Assembly: GCA_963753165.1 (NCBI GenBank)
Contig: CAVWBP010000005.1
Span: 1-15,778 of the forward strand
DNA from: JAKLQR01 sp963753165
Lineage (GTDB): Bacteria > Nitrospirota > Thermodesulfovibrionia > Thermodesulfovibrionales > SM23-35
Direction: 5' to 3'
Length of the DNA stretch: 15,778 nt
Positions 14,937 through 15,778 of the stretch are shown in pieces; positions within the stretch are counted from its first letter, which is position 1, and each line of letters opens with the position of its first letter. A model generated the notes under the pieces. That model was not told where the DNA came from. It did not search any database and was given only the letters and a program-made list of their open reading frames with translations. Both the position numbers and the translations under genes were made by a program.

Positions 14937-15778
14937 ATGAAATTGAAACAACCATATTTATTAGTAAGGAACCAGCACGGCATGGCCTTGGTCATAACGC
15001 TGCTTGTCATTGTGTTATTGACCGCAATGGTAGTGGAATTTTCCTATGGCGTCTATACGGGCACGAATAATCTCTATAACTGGAGGGATGCACAGCGCCT
15101 CTCCCTTATGGCAAAGTCAGGCGTCAATGTGACTGCCAGGATGCTTAAAGAGGTTGCGAACACAACAGAGTATAAGACGCAGAATCATATTGAGATGCCT
15201 GTTGAAAATCCTTTTGAGGACTTTCAAGGGAATATAAACGTCAGGATAGAGGATGAAACTGCCAAATTCAATCTAAACGCTCTAGTCCGTCCAGCGGGTG
15301 ATCGGGATGTGAATATGGGAGCATACAATGCACTGAAGAGGCTTCTTAGTGTGCTCGCACTTGATGAGAGGATAGCAGACAGAATCGTCGACTGGATCGA
15401 TGAAAACAGTGAGGTGAAAATTTCGGGGGGAGAAGCCGGCGCAAAGAATACTTTTCTTGATAGTACTGACGAACTTCTCTTAATACGTGGGATTACCAAA
15501 CAAGATTATGATACGTTAGTTCCTTATATTACGGTGTGCGGGTCAAAGGGGATGCTCTATGTTAATATTAATAGAGCAGGGATCCCCGTTATCAGGAGCT
15601 TGTCAGATTCGATGAAAGAGCAGGATGCAGAGAAAATAGTCAATCGCCGCAACTCAATACCTTTTACAGGTGAACATGGGGCAATTCTTGGAGAGATTCA
15701 AGGTATTGTGGGCGGATTTGGGACTGAAACAGGAGTCTTTTTGACTTCAGAAGGACAACACTTTTCTATAATTTCTAC
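14937..15778 (+). CDS. gspK: T2SS minor pseudopilin GspK (3' end outside the window)
   Basis: GspK is the large minor pseudopilin at the pseudopilus tip and is thought to help start or limit assembly. ATG 14937 opens a frame with no stop to the window end (280 codons seen). The leader MKLKQPYLLVRNQHG precedes MALVITLLVIVLLTAMVVEF, which lacks Glu at +5 as is usual for GspK. Family motifs follow: QGNINVRIEDETAKFNLNAL, then LLSVLALDERIADRIVDWID and NTFLDSTDELLLIRGI (the GspK 'DS-x-DELL-x-x-xG' element). Copy E of the palindrome sits immediately upstream and no good ribosome-binding site is visible. gspL and gspM would be expected beyond the edge. Confidence 0.93.
   Translation, partial: MKLKQPYLLVRNQHGMALVITLLVIVLLTAMVVEFSYGVYTGTNNLYNWRDAQRLSLMAKSGVNVTARMLKEVANTTEYKTQNHIEMPVENPFEDFQGNINVRIEDETAKFNLNALVRPAGDRDVNMGAYNALKRLLSVLALDERIADRIVDWIDENSEVKISGGEAGAKNTFLDSTDELLLIRGITKQDYDTLVPYITVCGSKGMLYVNINRAGIPVIRSLSDSMKEQDAEKIVNRRNSIPFTGEHGAILGEIQGIVGGFGTETGVFLTSEGQHFSIIS

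Noticed and set aside
14888..15070. Short + strand frame over repeat E and the gspK start
   Set aside because: It begins inside the palindrome and is out of frame with gspK, whose frame shows clear family motifs.

Overview
The window is the substrate-and-machine core of a type II secretion system (T2SS) in a diderm (Gram-negative) bacterium. Evidence for this lies in an outer-membrane secretin, lipoprotein signal peptides, and a collinear gspC-D-E-F-G-H-I-J-K order, all on the + strand. The moderate base composition, glycine-rich lipoprotein N-termini and abundant GTCATTCC...GGAATGAC palindromes resemble Nitrospirota or Desulfobacterota-type genomes. That taxonomic guess is an inference from style, not a demonstrated assignment.

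Region 1 (1-3899) is a zone of broken or frameshifted genes. It holds the 3' part of a type IV pilus secretin (pilQ) with two one-base frame shifts and an in-frame TAG, an intact small lipoprotein of unknown function, and a large Ig-like lipoprotein gene whose last ~650 bases are heavily frameshifted. Region 2 (3900-6176) is one gene for a secreted subtilisin-like (S8) protease. It has a lipobox, a propeptide, a complete Asp/His/Ser triad, two fibronectin-III repeats and a C-terminal GGGGGC-membrane segment-RRR sorting signal, and it ends in a strong terminator. Region 3 (6177-15778) is the gsp cluster: gspC (one frame shift), gspD (one frame shift in the signal peptide), gspE, gspF, gspG, gspH, gspI, gspJ and a gspK that runs off the end. 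gspL, gspM, a prepilin peptidase and a pilotin are not in the window.

How the parts fit: GspE (ATPase) and GspF (inner-membrane platform) drive assembly of a pseudopilus made of GspG (major) and GspH/I/J/K (minor). The pseudopilus pushes folded periplasmic substrates through the GspD secretin, and GspC links the inner membrane to GspD. The S8 protease directly upstream is the obvious candidate substrate.

The most remarkable feature is the C-terminus of GspD. In place of a normal pilotin-binding tail it carries ~75 residues clearly homologous to the propeptide of that same protease (shared YK-x-GELLVKF and VKDAV...VEYAEPNYI motifs), and it stops exactly where a catalytic domain would begin. 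This suggests a secretin with a built-in protease-propeptide domain that could dock, chaperone or inhibit its own substrate.

Five palindromic repeats sit in every non-overlapping junction of the gsp cluster. One lies inside a larger inverted-repeat element that appears to have inserted between gspH and gspI, changing the end of one gene and the start of the next. Several frame shifts fall in short homopolymers, so consensus errors in the assembly must be excluded before calling genes dead.
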